DNA of 64,000 nucleotides, from assembly GCA_942490705.1 (NCBI GenBank), contig CALNXY010000007.1:62001-126000 (forward strand), given 5' to 3'. Numbering within the stretch: the stretch's first letter is position 1; each line of letters opens with the position of its first letter. The notes below the pieces were generated by a model. That model was not told the DNA's origin, ran no database searches, and saw nothing but the letters and a program-made list of their open reading frames with translations. Below, piece by piece: positions 45,774 through 56,489 of this stretch. Position numbers and translations under genes: made by a program. This stretch comes from JAGRCP01 sp942490705 (lineage in GTDB: Bacteria; Chloroflexota; Anaerolineae; Caldilineales; Caldilineaceae).

Positions 45774-46877
45774 TTACCCGGCATTGAGCGCCGCGGACCA
45801 GGCCTCCGCCTCGCCCCAGCTGCGCGCGATACGCTTGTGAACGACGCCGGTCGTGATGTCGTCAAATTCCGGCGGCAGGTCGCCGTCCCAGAGCAGGCAG
45901 ATCTTGTGCGGGACGGCCGCGTCGTAGCGGGCGCGAAAATCCTGCATCTCCGGGTTGCCAAAGTTGATGCCGGTCACGCCGGCCGTTTCGAGCATGAGGT
46001 CGTAGAATTGATCCCCCTTGCCGCAGAAGTGGAGGAGTCCCCCCTGGGTCGTCTCATAGGCGCGTGCGTTGTACGGCTTGACGAAGTCCGCATACATCTT
46101 GCCCGAAATCATCACCGCAGAATCGTCGGACGCACGGCCGCCGCCGTCGATGCGGTAGGAAAAGGAGTAACCCACGTCATCCGGCTCGCCCAACAGCGTC
46201 TTGTGATGGGCGACGACGGCGAGATAGAGGTCGGTCGAGAACTCCACCAACTCATGGACCAGGTCCGGTTGACCGATGACGTCGTAATAGACCTGCACGC
46301 CGGCAATGTTGACCGCCGTGTTGAAGGGCCCCTGCGCATCAGGGCCGCCGATGCGTACGGTCTGGCTCAGGTTCGGATAGCCGGCCAGCACTTCTTGAAA
46401 ATAGAGCTCGGTCTCCCAAACTTGGGTCGCTGTGCCGCTGTTCATGTCGGGCAGCCCGCGATCGAGCACGGCTCTGATCTCATCGGTGCTCGTATACGCC
46501 TCGGCCCAGGGCATGTTCTCCTGATCCTGCCAAACGGCGCATCCGACCATGGAGGGTAAGAGAACCAGTCCGTAATTGGCGCGAATGGTGTAGGCGCGAT
46601 CATCGCGCATCAGCGCGCCTTCGTAGGCGCGGGTCAGCTCATAGATCAGCATCTTGGCCGGATCGCGGTAGGCTTCGCTATAGGGAATCTGGGGCCAGTC
46701 GGGCGGAAAATCGTACTGGTGATGGCCCCAATCGTCGCGCACGGTGACGATCGTCGGCCGGCGGTCCACCGGTTCAAAGCGCCAGGCCGCCCGTTGACGC
46801 GCCTCAGCCCTATGCACGTGGTCAACGTCGACCAGTTGCTCCAACTTGTCCAGGTAGGGTGATGGATCAAAGCTCAT
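45774..46877 (-). CDS. URO-D-fold protein with putative zinc motif (methyltransferase-like)
   Basis: 367 aa. It has the uroporphyrinogen decarboxylase barrel layout, but a GGLLHFCGKGDQ motif supplies H-x-C as in MtaA/CmuA methyltransferases, which bind zinc and move methyl groups to or from corrinoid proteins. KICLLWDGD follows, with a further Cys. Heme synthesis genes are absent, and it lies in the sugar operon between the transporter and the Gfo/Idh gene, so a role in haem is unlikely. Possibly removes methyl groups from methylated sugars or glycosides. This function is inference. Confidence 0.8.
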   Translation of the reverse strand: MSFDPSPYLDKLEQLVDVDHVHRAEARQRAAWRFEPVDRRPTIVTVRDDWGHHQYDFPPDWPQIPYSEAYRDPAKMLIYELTRAYEGALMRDDRAYTIRANYGLVLLPSMVGCAVWQDQENMPWAEAYTSTDEIRAVLDRGLPDMNSGTATQVWETELYFQEVLAGYPNLSQTVRIGGPDAQGPFNTAVNIAGVQVYYDVIGQPDLVHELVEFSTDLYLAVVAHHKTLLGEPDDVGYSFSYRIDGGGRASDDSAVMISGKMYADFVKPYNARAYETTQGGLLHFCGKGDQFYDLMLETAGVTGINFGNPEMQDFRARYDAAVPHKICLLWDGDLPPEFDDITTGVVHKRIARSWGEAEAWSAALNAG

Positions 46878-46978
46878 GGGATGGGGTGAATCCTTTCGAT
46901 CAACAGGCGAACAAGGATGCTTTGGGACCCTGCATGGTTGCGGCGCCCGGTTCCGACCTGACGGGCTACTGCCGCTGC

Positions 46979-48052
<1,074 letters not shown>

Positions 48053-48093
48053 AATAGACGCTTTCAGTCTTTCATGCCTCAGTCTTTAACAGC

Positions 48094-49128
48094 TCACTCT
48101 TGAACGACACTGTCATGGTAGAGGAAACAGCTGACCGCTTGACGTTCATTAAACGGCTCAATTTTGGGTGTGGCCGCATCACAAACGCCGGGCATGGCTT
48201 CGGCACAGCGGGGGGCAAAGGGGCAGCCGGCCGGGCGATTAAACGGATGCGGGATGGAACCCTCGATTGTCGGCAGTTCGGTGCCCGATTCAGAGAGTAC
48301 GGTGGGAATCGATTTGAGCAGCGCTTTTGTATACGGGTGCAGTGGATTGTGGAAGATATCGTCGACCGGCCCTGTTTCCATGACTCGACCCAGATACATG
48401 ACAACCACAAAATCGGCCACCTGGGCGATCACGCCCAGATCGTGCGTGATGAAGATGATGGCCATGTCATGTTCGCGCTGGAGCGAGCCCAGCAGGCGCA
48501 GCACCTGGGCCTGAGTCGTCACGTCGATGGCCGTCGTAGGCTCGTCCGCAATCAGCAGGCGCGGGTCGCAGGAAAGCGACATGGCAATCATGGCGCGCTG
48601 GCGCAGACCGCCGCTCAGCTCCCATGAATAGGCGTCCATGCGCTGTTCCGGGCTGGGCACGCCCACCTCGCGCAGCCGCTCGATGGCGATGCGCTCGGCT
48701 TCCTTGTGGCTGATGTCCTGATGGAGCAGGATTGCTTCGATGAGCTGGTTGCCGATGGTGTGCACCGGGCTGAACGCCGACATGGGCTCCTGGGGGATGA
48801 GGGCGATTTCGTCCCCGCGTAGCTGGCGCATCTCCTTGCCCATGGCGTCGAGCTGTGCCAGATCGATGGCGGCCCCCTCTTCGGGCGAGAGGAGTTCCGT
48901 GCGAAAGCATATTTCGCCGTCGACGATACGGCCCGGTGGCTGGATCAGGCGCAGCACGGACTTGATGGTCACGCTCTTGCCGCAGCCACTCTCGCCGACA
49001 ATGCCCACGACCTGGCCCGGATAGACGTCAAAATCGACGCCGTCTACGGCCTTGACGACGCCTTCATCGAGGAAAAAGTACGTTTTGAGATCGCGGATGG
49101 TGAGAAGCGGCGTTTTTTCTGTGTGCAT
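48094..49128 (-). CDS. Oligopeptide/oligosaccharide ABC transporter ATP-binding protein (OppD-like)
   Basis: 344 aa. Walker A is GIVGESGCGKSV, signature ELSGGLRQRAMIAMSL, Walker B RLLIADEPTTAID, and tail GCPFAPRCAEAMPGVC with AVSCF. It starts 6 bases after the OppC-like stop. Together with OppF it forms the ATPase heterodimer. Confidence 0.95.
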   Translation of the reverse strand: MHTEKTPLLTIRDLKTYFFLDEGVVKAVDGVDFDVYPGQVVGIVGESGCGKSVTIKSVLRLIQPPGRIVDGEICFRTELLSPEEGAAIDLAQLDAMGKEMRQLRGDEIALIPQEPMSAFSPVHTIGNQLIEAILLHQDISHKEAERIAIERLREVGVPSPEQRMDAYSWELSGGLRQRAMIAMSLSCDPRLLIADEPTTAIDVTTQAQVLRLLGSLQREHDMAIIFITHDLGVIAQVADFVVVMYLGRVMETGPVDDIFHNPLHPYTKALLKSIPTVLSESGTELPTIEGSIPHPFNRPAGCPFAPRCAEAMPGVCDAATPKIEPFNERQAVSCFLYHDSVVQE

Positions 49129-49134
49129 TGCTCT

Positions 49135-50322
49135 CTACTGGCTGTAGGGGTCGGCTGCATCACGCAGGCCGTCGCCCAGAATATTTAGCGTCAGTACCGT
49201 AATGACGACGGCCAGACCAGGCAGCAACAACCAGGGCGCCAGCGCAATCGACTGCAGGTTTTGCGCTTCTTGCAGCAGGACGCCCCAACTGATCGCCGGC
49301 GGACGCAGGCCGAGACCCAGGAAGCTGAGAAAGGTCTCGCTGATAATCATTACCGGTATGGCAAGCGTGGCCGCGGCGATGATGTGACTGTAGAAGGTCG
49401 GCACCATGTGGCGGAAGATGATGCGTGGCTGCTTGGCGCCACAAAGCTTGGCCGCGGTTACAAAGTCTTCCTCGCGCAGCACCAGGAAGCGTCCGCGTAC
49501 CTCGCGCGCCAAGGTTGTCCAGCCGATCAGTGCCAAAATGATCGTAATCGCAAAGTAGGTCTGCTCCACGGACCAGTCGCGGGGCAGGGCCGCGGTCAGG
49601 GCCATCCAGATCGGAATGGGCGGGACGGATTGGAGCAACTCGATCATGCGCTGAATCACCATGTCGACCGCACCGCCAAAATAGCCGGAGATCCCGCCCA
49701 TGAAGACGCCCAACACGACGCTGATGAAGACAGCGACCAGGCCGATGGAGAGGGAGACCCGGGTGCCGTACATCAGGCGTGACCACTGATCGCGTCCCAG
49801 TCGATCGGAACCCAAGAGAAAGATCGGGTTCTCTTCGGTGGGCATATCGGCAGTGCCCAATAAGTGGATGTTGGTCGGAATCAAGCCCAATAACTTGTAC
49901 TCAAAGCCTCTCACAAAGAAGGCGACGGGAATGATCGTCTCTTTGTTGATCTGCCATTCCATGCGCAGCGTTTCCGGATTACGGGCGCCTTCAATGCCAT
50001 AGACAAAGGGCCCGATGTGGCCGTCGCCAAAGAAGCGCAGGCGCTGCACCGGCACGAAGGACTGGGTGGCGCGGGTTTCGTGGGGATCGAGCGTGCTGAA
50101 GAACTCGGGCGTGAGCGCGACGATGGCGATAAAGATCACGATCACCGCGCAGACCATGGCCAGCTTGTGCTTGCGAAAGCGCCACCAGACGAGTTTCCAG
50201 TTGGGCGCAACGTGGACCGCTTCAGCATCGTCGCCCGCTTGATCGCTCAGGGTCCAATCTTCGAGCGTGCCGGCGACTTCCACCTTGTGAATGTCTTCTG
50301 GTTTGGAGGTTGCATCAACCAC
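49135..50322 (-). CDS. ABC transporter permease (OppC-like)
   Basis: 395 aa. A long cytoplasmic N-terminus ends at the first membrane helix (MVCAVIVIFIAIVAL). A large periplasmic loop of about 110 residues follows, then five helices. LGSDRLGRDQWSRLMYGTRVSL is the classical DppC/OppC block, and AAKLCGAKQPRIIFRHMVP is the EAA loop that meets the ATPase. The extended loop is unusual in length and may fit a large substrate. Two bases separate it from the OppB-like gene. Confidence 0.94.
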   Translation of the reverse strand: MVDATSKPEDIHKVEVAGTLEDWTLSDQAGDDAEAVHVAPNWKLVWWRFRKHKLAMVCAVIVIFIAIVALTPEFFSTLDPHETRATQSFVPVQRLRFFGDGHIGPFVYGIEGARNPETLRMEWQINKETIIPVAFFVRGFEYKLLGLIPTNIHLLGTADMPTEENPIFLLGSDRLGRDQWSRLMYGTRVSLSIGLVAVFISVVLGVFMGGISGYFGGAVDMVIQRMIELLQSVPPIPIWMALTAALPRDWSVEQTYFAITIILALIGWTTLAREVRGRFLVLREEDFVTAAKLCGAKQPRIIFRHMVPTFYSHIIAAATLAIPVMIISETFLSFLGLGLRPPAISWGVLLQEAQNLQSIALAPWLLLPGLAVVITVLTLNILGDGLRDAADPYSQ

Positions 50323-50324
50323 AA

Positions 50325-51311
50325 TTAGCCCTCCATGCGGATGCGCGGATCAAGCCAGGCCAGCAGGATATCGGAGATGAGCGTGCCGATGACCGCCAGA
50401 AATAGGTAGATCATGATAATTGCTCCAGCCAAAAACATGTCCTGCACCGTAAGGGAACGGAGGAGCATGGGGCCGATGGTCGGCAGATTGAGAACGGTGG
50501 CGACGATCACGCTGCCTGAGAAGAGCAGGGGCAGGTACCAGCCGATCGTGCTGATCAGCGGGTTGAGCGCCAGTCGCACCGGGTACTTCATGACCAACTT
50601 CCATTCCGACATCCCTTTGGCCCGCGCCATCTCGACATAGGGCTTCTTTAACTCGTCGAGGAGATTGGCGCGCATGATCCTGGCAAGCCTGGCCGTGCCG
50701 TCGAGCGCCAAGATCAAAACCGGCAGCCAGATGTGCTTGAGCAGGTCGACAAACTTGGCCATGCTCCAGGGCGCGTCCACATACTCGGCCGAAAAGAGAC
50801 CGGTGATGCTGACGCCAAACCAGGAGAAGGCCAGCCACATGATGATCAGCGCCGTCATGAAAGTCGGGGTTGCAATACCGATATAGTTAAAAATCGTAAA
50901 GGCGTAGTCGATGACGGAATATTGCTTGGTCGCGCCGATGATGCCGATCGGGATGGCCAGCGCCCAGGTCACCACGAAGGTCAACGCGCCGAGGAAGACC
51001 GTCAAAATCAGGCGCTCGATGATGAGTTCGGAGATGGGTTTTTTCCAATCCAAGGAAACGCCCAGGTCACCGGTGAGCAAGCGCCCCATCCACTTGGTGT
51101 ATTGAACATAGAGTGGCTGATCCAGCCCATAGAGGTTGCGCAGCGCCTCAGCTTGGGCCGCGTCGACCGATGACCCGGATGCCGACAACTCAGCGATGTA
51201 GGTGGTAACGAAATCGCCCGGCGGCGCCTGGATCACAAAGAAGACAAAGACGGAAAAGATAAAGAGGAGCAGCGGCAAGAGCATCAAGCGCTTGATGATA
51301 AAGCTGGTCAT
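50325..51311 (-). CDS. ABC transporter permease (OppB-like)
   Basis: 328 aa; start at ATG 51311. Six membrane helices. RLMLLPLLLFIFSVFVFFVIQ is the first. The YGLDQPLYVQYTKWMGRLLTGDLG block is the DppB/OppB signature, and MARAKGMSEWKLVMKYPVRLAL is the EAA loop. It forms the channel with OppC. Two strong hairpins lie in front of it. Confidence 0.94.
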   Translation of the reverse strand: MTSFIIKRLMLLPLLLFIFSVFVFFVIQAPPGDFVTTYIAELSASGSSVDAAQAEALRNLYGLDQPLYVQYTKWMGRLLTGDLGVSLDWKKPISELIIERLILTVFLGALTFVVTWALAIPIGIIGATKQYSVIDYAFTIFNYIGIATPTFMTALIIMWLAFSWFGVSITGLFSAEYVDAPWSMAKFVDLLKHIWLPVLILALDGTARLARIMRANLLDELKKPYVEMARAKGMSEWKLVMKYPVRLALNPLISTIGWYLPLLFSGSVIVATVLNLPTIGPMLLRSLTVQDMFLAGAIIMIYLFLAVIGTLISDILLAWLDPRIRMEG

Positions 51312-51360
51312 AGAGGATTCCTCATCTGTCCGCGCTGCGTGCGGCGCTGGGGATAGCCTA

Positions 51361-51457
51361 CCTGGCTGGAAACTGCGCGTTTCCAGCCAGGCGTCAGTCC
51401 AAAGTGCTCGAATCCCGCAGCGACAACCGCCGTCCACCTGACTGCGGTTGTCGCTGC
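51361..51457 (-). promoter_or_regulatory. Twin hairpins between binding protein and permease genes
   Basis: CCTGGCTGGAAAC/GTTTCCAGCCAGG (51361-51391, loop TGCGC) and GCAGCGACAACCGC/GCGGTTGTCGCTGC (51417-51457) are perfect 13- and 14-bp stems. Such intercistronic hairpins often protect the binding-protein mRNA and lower permease expression. Confidence 0.6.
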
Positions 51458-51464
51458 AGAACGA

Positions 51465-53482
51465 TTACTGCTGGAAGAAGTACTGCTCGGGTCGCGTGTT
51501 GCCGGGGGTGCGCAGCGGCCAGTCGTTGCCGCCCACCTCGGGCACATTCATCAGATTGTCATTCACGACGAGCACGCCCTGGATCATGGGCGTCAGGCCG
51601 ACGGTGCCGACCTCCCACAGGTTGTCGACCCAGAGCGTGAAGAGCTCTTGGGCCAGTTCGATCTGACGGTCGCGGTCGGAAAGCTTGGCCTCGTCAATGA
51701 TCGTCATCAACTGGGCGATCTCTGGGGTCGGTTCCACACCCTCGGCGCCGTCGCTGTTGATCCACTGTCGGACCAGCGGCGCAAAGACGAGACCCGGATT
51801 GCTGCGCGGATCCATCTTGGGCTGACCGCTAAAGGGGAAGCCGGTGGTATCTTCGTTCCAGATCTCGATCATGAGTTCGCTGGTGTCGCGCATGGCGAAG
51901 TGCAGCGTGCGCTCACGAAGCTCGACCCGGGCGCGAATGCCGACATCGGCCCAGTTGTCGACGACGATCTGGGCGACATCGGGCCAGTTGGCGAAGGCGG
52001 GCACGACGCTGATTTCGAGATCCAGCCGTTCGCCGTTGGGCAGCAGGCGGAAGCCTTCGTCATCACGTTCGGTCAGGCCAATGCCGTCCAGCAACTCATT
52101 GGCGGTATCAGGATCGAATTCGGTGAACCTGAAGGCCACTTCGTCGCCGGGATAGTAGGGGTGGAAGGGGGCGGGGACACCCTGGCGCGCCTCACCCAAA
52201 CCCAGGAAAGCCAGCTCCTTGATCGCCTCGCGATCAATGGCATGGGACATGGCGATGCGGAAGTCTCGGTTTTGCAGCAGTTCGCCGATGGCAGGATCAA
52301 TCTGACATAGGTCTGGTTGAACATCAGGATCGCGTCGGAACCGCCAAAGGTCGGCCACGTCACGACATGGTAGTTGCCTTGCTCTTCGTTTTCCTTCAAA
52401 ACAGGGTACGCGGCCATGTTGATGTGGCGGCCCTGCATGTCGATCTCACCACCCACGGCGGCCAGGTTCAGCGCCTCTTTGTCAGAGAAGAAGGTGAAGC
52501 GGACCTCATCGATGTAGGGCAACTGGTTGCCCTCCGTGTCCACCGCAAAGTAGTAGGGGTTGCGTTCGATCACGAAGACCTGGTCGGAGACCGAGGTGCC
52601 GTTGGGGGCCCAGGCTGCTGTACTCGGACGGTTGCCGCTCAACTCGGGTATCGCCTCGACAGAGAAGAGTTCAACCCAGCTCTCGAAACCCGCTTCGTCA
52701 AGCTTGGCCTGCAGTTCTGCCTCATCGGCAAGGTCCGGATGGAATTGTTGCAGGTAGTGGGCGGGCGCATAGGCTAGATTGGCGATCGAAGCGTCGGCGC
52801 CATCTTTGTTGGCCAAATCGAGCAGGAAAGCCGTATTGGGCTGGGCGAAGGTCCACTTGGCGGCATAGTCGTCCACTTTCTCGACCGTGGCCACGGAACC
52901 GTCACCGTTGATCATCCAGACCGAGGGGCTGGGCGACAGCTCTTCGTTGAGGAGGATGTTTTCGTACCAGAACATGATATCATCGGCGGTGAAGGGCTCG
53001 CCGTCAGACCATTTCATGCCTTCGCGCAGGAAGACCGTCCACTCGGTGAAGTCCTCATTGGACTCCCAGCCCGCGGCAACGTGGGGAATGACTTCGCCGC
53101 CGTCTGGCGCATGGCGAACCAGGGCGTCGTAGACCACACGGGTGTAGTTGTTGTGATCGGACGGGCCGAGGAAGGCGCGGCGCAGCGTACCGCCGTAGGT
53201 GCCGATCTCATCGACGACTTCTTGCACCAGCGGCTCGGCGGGCAGACGCTCGTCGACGTTGGGCAATTCGCCGGCGGCCACGCGCTCAGCCAGGATCGGC
53301 GCTTCATTATACATCGTGTCGGCCGCCGGTTCGGCGGCGGCGGGCGCTTCTGCTTCTGCGGCCGGCGCCTCGTCTGCCGGGGCCGGGGCAGCCGGCGCAC
53401 CGCCACAGGCGGCCAGCGCAAATGCCAGCGTCAGAACGCCAATCAACAGCAGTGCTCGCATCAACCTTGATCGGTGGAACAT
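51465..53482 (-). CDS. Family 5 solute-binding lipoprotein, interrupted by a one-base frameshift
   Basis: About 671 aa if repaired. ATG 53482 lies behind GAGGAGA; the signal ends ALAAC, with Cys 26 as the lipid anchor and an Ala/Pro/Glu linker after it. The mature part is the DppA/OppA fold (EWTVFLREGMKWSDGEPFTADDIMF). The first frame is sound up to MFNQTYV, then loses the family pattern. A second frame from about 52304 continues DPAIGELLQNRDFRIAMSHAIDREAI to 51465. Inserting one base between 52304 and 52305 joins them. It feeds oligosaccharides or peptides to the OppBCDF-like importer; with sugar genes downstream, oligosaccharide is more likely. Confidence 0.85.
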
Positions 53483-53518
53483 GGTGTTCTCCTCTCGAAC
53501 GTGTAGGGACAGCTTGCT

Positions 53519-53561
53519 AACAATTGATCTGCTTCAAGTTGGCTGGACTACAACAATTAAT
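53519..53561. promoter_or_regulatory. Repeated AT-rich boxes upstream of the transporter operon
   Basis: AACAATTGAT (53519-53528) and AACAATTAAT (53552-53561) lie 33 bases apart, three helix turns, in front of the solute-binding gene. They are candidate binding sites for the neighbouring regulator. Confidence 0.35.
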
Positions 53562-53600
53562 CGTGTAGACAAGTGGGAATATGTTGAGTGGGTTGACCTC

Positions 53601-54605
53601 CTATCCGGGTGCACTTTCCCGAATGATCAATTGTGGATGGATGGTAATGACGTCGTGCTTCCGCCCGTCGGCGTCGATCTGATCGAGCAGCAACCCGAGG
53701 GCCAGCCTGCCAATCTCAAGCCTCGGCACGTAGCAGGTCGTGAGCGATGGCGTCATCAGGGCAGCAAGTTGGATGTCGTCATAGCCGACGATGGCCACAT
53801 CGCCCGGCACGTCCAGACTCAAGTGCTTGCAGGCCTGTAGTGCACCAACTGCCACCAGATCGTTGTAGCAGAAGAGCGCTGTCAACTCTGCGTGCTCGGC
53901 CAGCAGGCGTTGCGTCGCGGCCAGGCCATCTTCGACGACCGGTGCACAGTAGCGGATCCAGTCATCCGCCGGCTTGATGTCCTGCTCGACCAGCGCTCGG
54001 CGATAGCCCACGGCGCGTCGGCGGCTGCTGTCGGATGTTCGGGGGCCGGCCATATAGCCGATGGCACGATGACCGCTTTGCAGGAGATGGGCGGTGGCCA
54101 AAAAGCCGCCCGTCACGTCGTCTACCATGACCGCCGGCAGCGTCAAGCCTTCCAGTTGACGATTGACGAGCACCGTTGCCGGCAGCCGTGCCAGCGCGTT
54201 ACGCAGCGGGGCTCCGCTCTGGCGCAGCCCACAAACGATCACGCCGTCAACCTGCTTGTCATCCAGCATCTGCAACACTTCGACCTCGCGCTGGGGCGCT
54301 TCATTGGTGTTGCAAAGCAGCAGGCTGTAGCCTCTTTCATAGGCCGATTGCTCAACACCGTGGGCGATGTCGGAAAAATAGGGATTGGCGACATCGGGCA
54401 CGATCAGCCCTATGGTGGCGGTACGTGCAGTGGCCAGGCTGCGGGCGACGCGGCTGGGGCGATAGCCCAATTCTGTAATGACATCCTGGACGCGCTGGCG
54501 TGTCGCTGGGCTGACTTCCGGCTTATCATTGATGACGCGTGAAACCGTCTGGTACGAAACACCGGCTACTTCGGCTACGTCGTCAATGGTCACGCGGCGA
54601 CTCAT
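53601..54605 (-). CDS. LacI family transcriptional regulator
   Basis: 334 aa. Residues 1-55 carry the helix-turn-helix and hinge (TIDDVAEVAGVSYQTVSRVIN, PSRVARSLATARTATIGLIVPDV). The rest is the sugar-binding domain. It lies directly upstream of the transporter operon on the same strand and is divergent from the UxaE-like gene. A lac-type palindrome sits just past its own promoter, so it probably represses itself and both flanking sugar units, released by a sugar acid or amino sugar. Confidence 0.95.
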   Translation of the reverse strand: MSRRVTIDDVAEVAGVSYQTVSRVINDKPEVSPATRQRVQDVITELGYRPSRVARSLATARTATIGLIVPDVANPYFSDIAHGVEQSAYERGYSLLLCNTNEAPQREVEVLQMLDDKQVDGVIVCGLRQSGAPLRNALARLPATVLVNRQLEGLTLPAVMVDDVTGGFLATAHLLQSGHRAIGYMAGPRTSDSSRRRAVGYRRALVEQDIKPADDWIRYCAPVVEDGLAATQRLLAEHAELTALFCYNDLVAVGALQACKHLSLDVPGDVAIVGYDDIQLAALMTPSLTTCYVPRLEIGRLALGLLLDQIDADGRKHDVITIHPQLIIRESAPG

Positions 54606-54642
54606 GGACTTTTCTCAATTTGCGTGGTAAACTTTGGAGAAT

Positions 54643-54654
54643 GTGAGCGCTCAC
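54643..54654. promoter_or_regulatory. LacI-type operator
   Basis: GTGAGCGCTCAC is a perfect 12-base palindrome of the LacI-family type, about 38 bases before the lacI-like start and downstream of its promoter at roughly +9 to +20. Confidence 0.7.
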
Positions 54655-54669
54655 GGCCCCATTGCCTTT

Positions 54670-54698
54670 AGCATACAGCACAACAAACTGCTTGTCAA
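54670..54698 (-). promoter_or_regulatory. Promoter of the LacI-like regulator
   Basis: On the minus strand TTGACA (54698-54693) and TATGCT (54675-54670) with a 17-base spacer. The palindrome downstream overlaps the early transcribed region. Confidence 0.75.
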
Positions 54699-54733
54699 TG
54701 ACCGATTTTTTCCCGCCCGAAACGCCAATTTTT

Positions 54734-54790
54734 AGCAAAATAGACCGCGGATCTGCCCGGTAACGGCGGATCGCGGCGGATCAATTTCCC
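54734..54790. repeat. GCGGAT-family repeat (partial)
   Basis: Contains ACCGCGGATC, ACGGCGGATC and GGCGGATCAATT in direct order; only one arm of the element is visible. Confidence 0.5.
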
Positions 54791-54860
54791 GGGTGTGCCG
54801 CCCATTTTCGCCGTTCTGCGAGCTCTCGCTCCAGGACTCACGCAAGAGGTGAACCCTGTT

Positions 54861-56414
54861 ATGGCGCCGACGCTTGATTCCTCTGGTATCGCCGATCCAT
54901 CCAAACGCGTAGCCGATGGTTCGTCCGCATCCGAAGCCACGCTCGCGGTTACGCGCGGGCTGGAGCAACTGACCGGCTACGCAGTCTATCCCCAGTCGAT
55001 CATCCTGCATGAGGACGCACTCTTTGCCCTCGCCCGTGAAGGGATCGAGAAAAAACTATTGATTCTCAGCCAGCGTGATGAGGCGCTGATGGATTTTGAG
55101 GGTGAGCGGCAGGCGGTGGAGAACGACGGCAACCGCTCAACGCTGCTCATTTGCCCGCTGAGCGCAGCCAACGCTGCGGCGCTGCGCGAACGCTTGCCCT
55201 TTACCCGGCCGCGCACGCTGGGGCTGGCGACTTCCGCCGGTTGCGGCGATCGGCTGGGTCTGGCCACACCGGGCCACGTTCGCGCGCTACGCGGCACGGG
55301 CCTCGCACCCATTCTGGCGCAACAGTCCATGCGCGAGAATGCCCGGACGGGCCGCACGCCGCAGGAGGTCATCGATGACGCCACGTGGGGCGTCTTTCAG
55401 GAGGGATGGCGCGAGGGCTACGGTGCAGACGCTGATCATCTCATGACGACAGAGCACGTCGATGAGTGCGTCGCGGCCGGCTATACCTTCTTCACGGTTG
55501 ATCCCGGCGCACACGTCAACAATGAGGCCCACAGCGCGGCACCGGGACGTCTGGCCGAGATCTACGCCGAGCTGCCGTGGGACGAGCTGGAAATTGCGCC
55601 GGACGCGCTGCGCGCACGCTATGCCGGCCAGACCTTTGTGATCGACGACGATCTGACGCTGGCTTTTAATGACGAGACGCTCATGCGCGCCGCGGGCAAG
55701 TATGGGGGCGCCATTGCCCACACCAGCATGATGTACCGTCACCTGCGCGACTTGACCGATGACTTCGAGCTGGAGATGTCGGTAGACGAAACTGAGACCG
55801 TTACTTCGCCTGAAGAGCATTTCTTTGTCGTTAGCGAACTCAAACGCCTAGGCGTGGAGTGGGTGAGTCTGGCGCCGCGCTACGTGGGCAGCTTTGAAAA
55901 AGGCGTGGATTACATCGGTGATCTGGATGAGTTTGAGGCGAGCCTGGCCCAGCACGCCGCCATCGCTCGCCACATGGGGCCCTACAAGCTCTCAATTCAT
56001 TCCGGTTCGGACAAGTTTAGCGTCTATCCGGCCTACATGCGCCAGACCGGGGGCGTTGTCCACCTCAAGACTGCGGGCACGAGCTACCTGGAAGCCCTGC
56101 GCGCCATCGCCGGCGTCGACCCGGCGCTCTTCCGCGCAATTCTGACACTGGCTATCGATCGCTATCCGACCGATCGCGCCACCTATCACGTTTCGGCGTC
56201 ACTGGACAACGTAGAGACGCCTGGTGCGGTCGCTGATGCTGACCTATCTCAATATCTCGACCAGTTCGATGCCCGCGAAGTGCTGCACGTAACGTTCGGC
56301 TCGGCGCTCGATCTCTATGGTGAGCAGATTGTGGATGTGCTGCAGCGCCATGAAGAAGCGCACTACGCGGTGCTGGACGCACATTTTCAGCGCCATTTTT
56401 CGCCCTTCACCTAG
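54861..56414 (+). CDS. uxaE: Tagaturonate epimerase-like protein (UxaE family)
   Basis: 517 aa from ATG 54861; the frame is open to 54795 but the extra part does not look like coding. GFGTSAGCGDRLG-like start block (LGLATSAGCGDRLGLATPGH), GADADHLMTTEHVDECVAAGYTFFTVDPGAH, and SVDETETVTSPEEHFFV are recognisable blocks of this family. KLSIHSGSDKFSVYPAY is the C-terminal barrel motif. UxaE epimerises tagaturonate to fructuronate, which with UxaC links galacturonate to the fructuronate pathway without UxaB. It starts divergently from the LacI-like gene. Confidence 0.85.
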   Translation: MAPTLDSSGIADPSKRVADGSSASEATLAVTRGLEQLTGYAVYPQSIILHEDALFALAREGIEKKLLILSQRDEALMDFEGERQAVENDGNRSTLLICPLSAANAAALRERLPFTRPRTLGLATSAGCGDRLGLATPGHVRALRGTGLAPILAQQSMRENARTGRTPQEVIDDATWGVFQEGWREGYGADADHLMTTEHVDECVAAGYTFFTVDPGAHVNNEAHSAAPGRLAEIYAELPWDELEIAPDALRARYAGQTFVIDDDLTLAFNDETLMRAAGKYGGAIAHTSMMYRHLRDLTDDFELEMSVDETETVTSPEEHFFVVSELKRLGVEWVSLAPRYVGSFEKGVDYIGDLDEFEASLAQHAAIARHMGPYKLSIHSGSDKFSVYPAYMRQTGGVVHLKTAGTSYLEALRAIAGVDPALFRAILTLAIDRYPTDRATYHVSASLDNVETPGAVADADLSQYLDQFDAREVLHVTFGSALDLYGEQIVDVLQRHEEAHYAVLDAHFQRHFSPFT

Positions 56415-56489
56415 CTGCGGTGGCCACACGCTACCCCGGACGATCTGCATTGGTCGATGGTAACAATCACACTCAGAGGAGAGGAAGCC

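Noticed and set aside
45594..46559. 321-codon frame opposite the first URO-D gene
   Set aside because: Shadow frame of the URO-D-like gene; no domain or start signal.
45774..46877. HemE (haem synthesis) for the URO-D-like genes
   Set aside because: The sequences have H-x-C zinc-type motifs or altered loops and stand within sugar genes, with no other haem genes.
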